NCBI GenBank assembly: GCA_025454075.1
Contig: JALOPD010000084.1
Location: 1-13,242, forward strand
DNA length: 13,242 bases
DNA from: Desulfobacterales bacterium
GTDB taxonomy: Bacteria > Desulfobacterota > Desulfobacteria > Desulfobacterales > UBA2174_A
Direction: 5' to 3'
How positions within the stretch are numbered: the stretch's first letter is position 1; the number at the start of each line of letters is the position of its first letter. The notes beneath the pieces are model-generated. The model was given only the letters and a program-made list of their open reading frames with translations. It was not told the origin of the DNA and did no database searches. Positions 12,472 through 13,242 of the stretch are shown here, in pieces. A program made the position numbers and the translations under genes.

Positions 12472-13242
12472 ATGATCAAGAAAACGCTCCACATCAACGG
12501 ACTGCCCAGGACCGTCATCGCGGAACCCGAAACGATGCTTTCCGATGTCCTGCGGGAGCAGCTGAAACTCACCGGCACCAAGGTCGGCTGCGGCCAGGGG
12601 CAGTGCGGCTGCTGCTCGGTGATCCTGGAGGGCAAGGTCGTGCGCGCCTGCATCACCAAGATGAAGCGCGTCGAGGACGGCGCCATGGTGACCACCATCG
12701 AGGGCATCGGCACCCCCGACAACCTGCATGCCCTGCAGATGGCCTGGACCGTGCACGGCGGCGCCCAGTGCGGGTTCTGCAGCCCGGGCTTCATCGTATC
12801 GGCCAAGGCCCTGCTGGATCAAAACAACAAACCCACCCGCCAGCAGGTGCGCGACTGGTTCCAGAAGCACCGCAACGCCTGCCGCTGCACCGGCTACAAG
12901 CCCCTGGTGGACGCCGTCATGGACGCCGCCAAGGTGGTTCGCGGCGAGATGAGCATCAAGGACCTGGCCTTCAAGCTGCCGGCCGACGGCCGCATCTGGG
13001 GCACGTCCTATCCACGACCTTCCGCCGTCGCCAAGGTCACCGGCATGACCGACTACGGCGCCGACCTGGGCCTGAAGATGCCGGCCGGCACCCTGCGCCT
13101 GGCCCTGGTCCAGGCCGAAGTCCCGCACGCCAAGATCCTGTCCGTCGACACCTCCGCGGCCGAGATGATGCCCGGGGTCGCCAAGGTCATCACCCACAAG
13201 GACGTCAAGGGCAAGAACCGCATCACCGGCCTGATCACCTTC
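12472..13242 (+). CDS. mop: Aldehyde oxidoreductase Mop, N-terminal part (cut by right edge)
   Basis: 257 codons are visible of an expected roughly 900. The ATG at 12472 follows AAGGAGG by 6 bases. It is a single-chain molybdenum hydroxylase that oxidises aldehydes to acids. The first [2Fe-2S] domain uses C40, C45, C48 and C60. The second uses C100, C103, C137 and C139 (AQCGFCSPGF, NACRCTGYKP). These numbers agree with those I remember for Desulfovibrio gigas Mop, and blocks such as RDWFQKHRNACRCTGYKPLV, PADGRIWG and VITHKDVKGKNRITGLITF are close to identical. The linker then leads into the Mo-binding domain (SAVAKVTGMTDYGADLGLKM). There is no FAD domain, as in all Mop enzymes. One oddity is an extra Cys47 (QCGCCSV), where D. 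gigas has Ala. It lies in the same transcription unit as the MoeA-like gene. Confidence 0.95.
   Translation, partial: MIKKTLHINGLPRTVIAEPETMLSDVLREQLKLTGTKVGCGQGQCGCCSVILEGKVVRACITKMKRVEDGAMVTTIEGIGTPDNLHALQMAWTVHGGAQCGFCSPGFIVSAKALLDQNNKPTRQQVRDWFQKHRNACRCTGYKPLVDAVMDAAKVVRGEMSIKDLAFKLPADGRIWGTSYPRPSAVAKVTGMTDYGADLGLKMPAGTLRLALVQAEVPHAKILSVDTSAAEMMPGVAKVITHKDVKGKNRITGLITF

Noticed and set aside
12439..13197. 252-residue minus-strand open frame opposite mop
   Set aside because: The plus strand encodes an unmistakable Mop. The antisense product is Gly/His/Ala-rich noise.
1..13242. CRISPR arrays, tRNA, rRNA, insertion sequences
   Set aside because: No regular spaced repeats, cloverleaf, rRNA stretches, transposase or terminal inverted repeats were seen.

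Overview
This is a GC-rich bacterial window with AT-rich regulatory gaps. It is almost entirely devoted to molybdenum/tungsten uptake, molybdopterin-cofactor handling and molybdenum hydroxylases. The partial gene at the right edge reads as the aldehyde oxidoreductase (Mop) of sulfate reducers, close to my memory of the Desulfovibrio gigas protein. Together with a delta-type porin and the MoeA-like protein with a Cys-rich tail, this points to an anaerobic sulfate-reducing bacterium of the Desulfobacterota, probably Desulfobacterales-like. That placement is inference from remembered families, not a search result. No rRNA, tRNA, CRISPR array or insertion sequence was seen.

Left block (1-4004, minus strand, transcribed right to left): modA, modB and modC form a tight operon (ATGA overlap, then a 3-base gap). 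It is preceded by a perfect 9-bp inverted repeat in the modA leader. After modC comes a TupA-like tungstate-binding protein with its own sigma-70-like promoter, then the 5' part of a porin that runs off the left edge. ModC lacks most of the usual C-terminal TOBE domain, and the TupA-like protein has no TupB/TupC partner here.

Middle (4005-4767): a roughly 500-bp AT-rich regulatory gap with a minus-strand mod promoter/operator region, a second inverted repeat, and a plus-strand promoter. The plus promoter serves a small DUF2080-type gene that ends convergently with the next operon.

Central operon (about 11190 down to 4768, minus strand, seven genes): putative lipoprotein, histidine phosphatase, FAD subunit, [2Fe-2S] subunit, Mo-binding large subunit of a three-subunit xanthine dehydrogenase-family hydroxylase, a ThiF/MoeB-like adenylyltransferase, and a ThiS/MoaD-like sulfur carrier. 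Spacing is short throughout. The lipoprotein signal peptide is split by a T9 homopolymer, so it is in frame only after a one-base slip.

Right block (11171-13242, plus strand): a strong promoter, overlapping face to face with the promoter of the central operon, drives a MoeA-like molybdopterin-binding protein with a C-terminal four-Cys motif. Behind it lies mop, cut by the window edge.

Taken together, the window imports molybdate (and perhaps tungstate), processes cofactor, and feeds two molybdenum hydroxylases: Mop and a second one of unknown substrate with its own ThiS/ThiF pair. The most unusual items are that operon's composition, its frameshifted lipoprotein, the ThiF-like protein lacking the usual catalytic Cys, and the overlapping divergent promoters.
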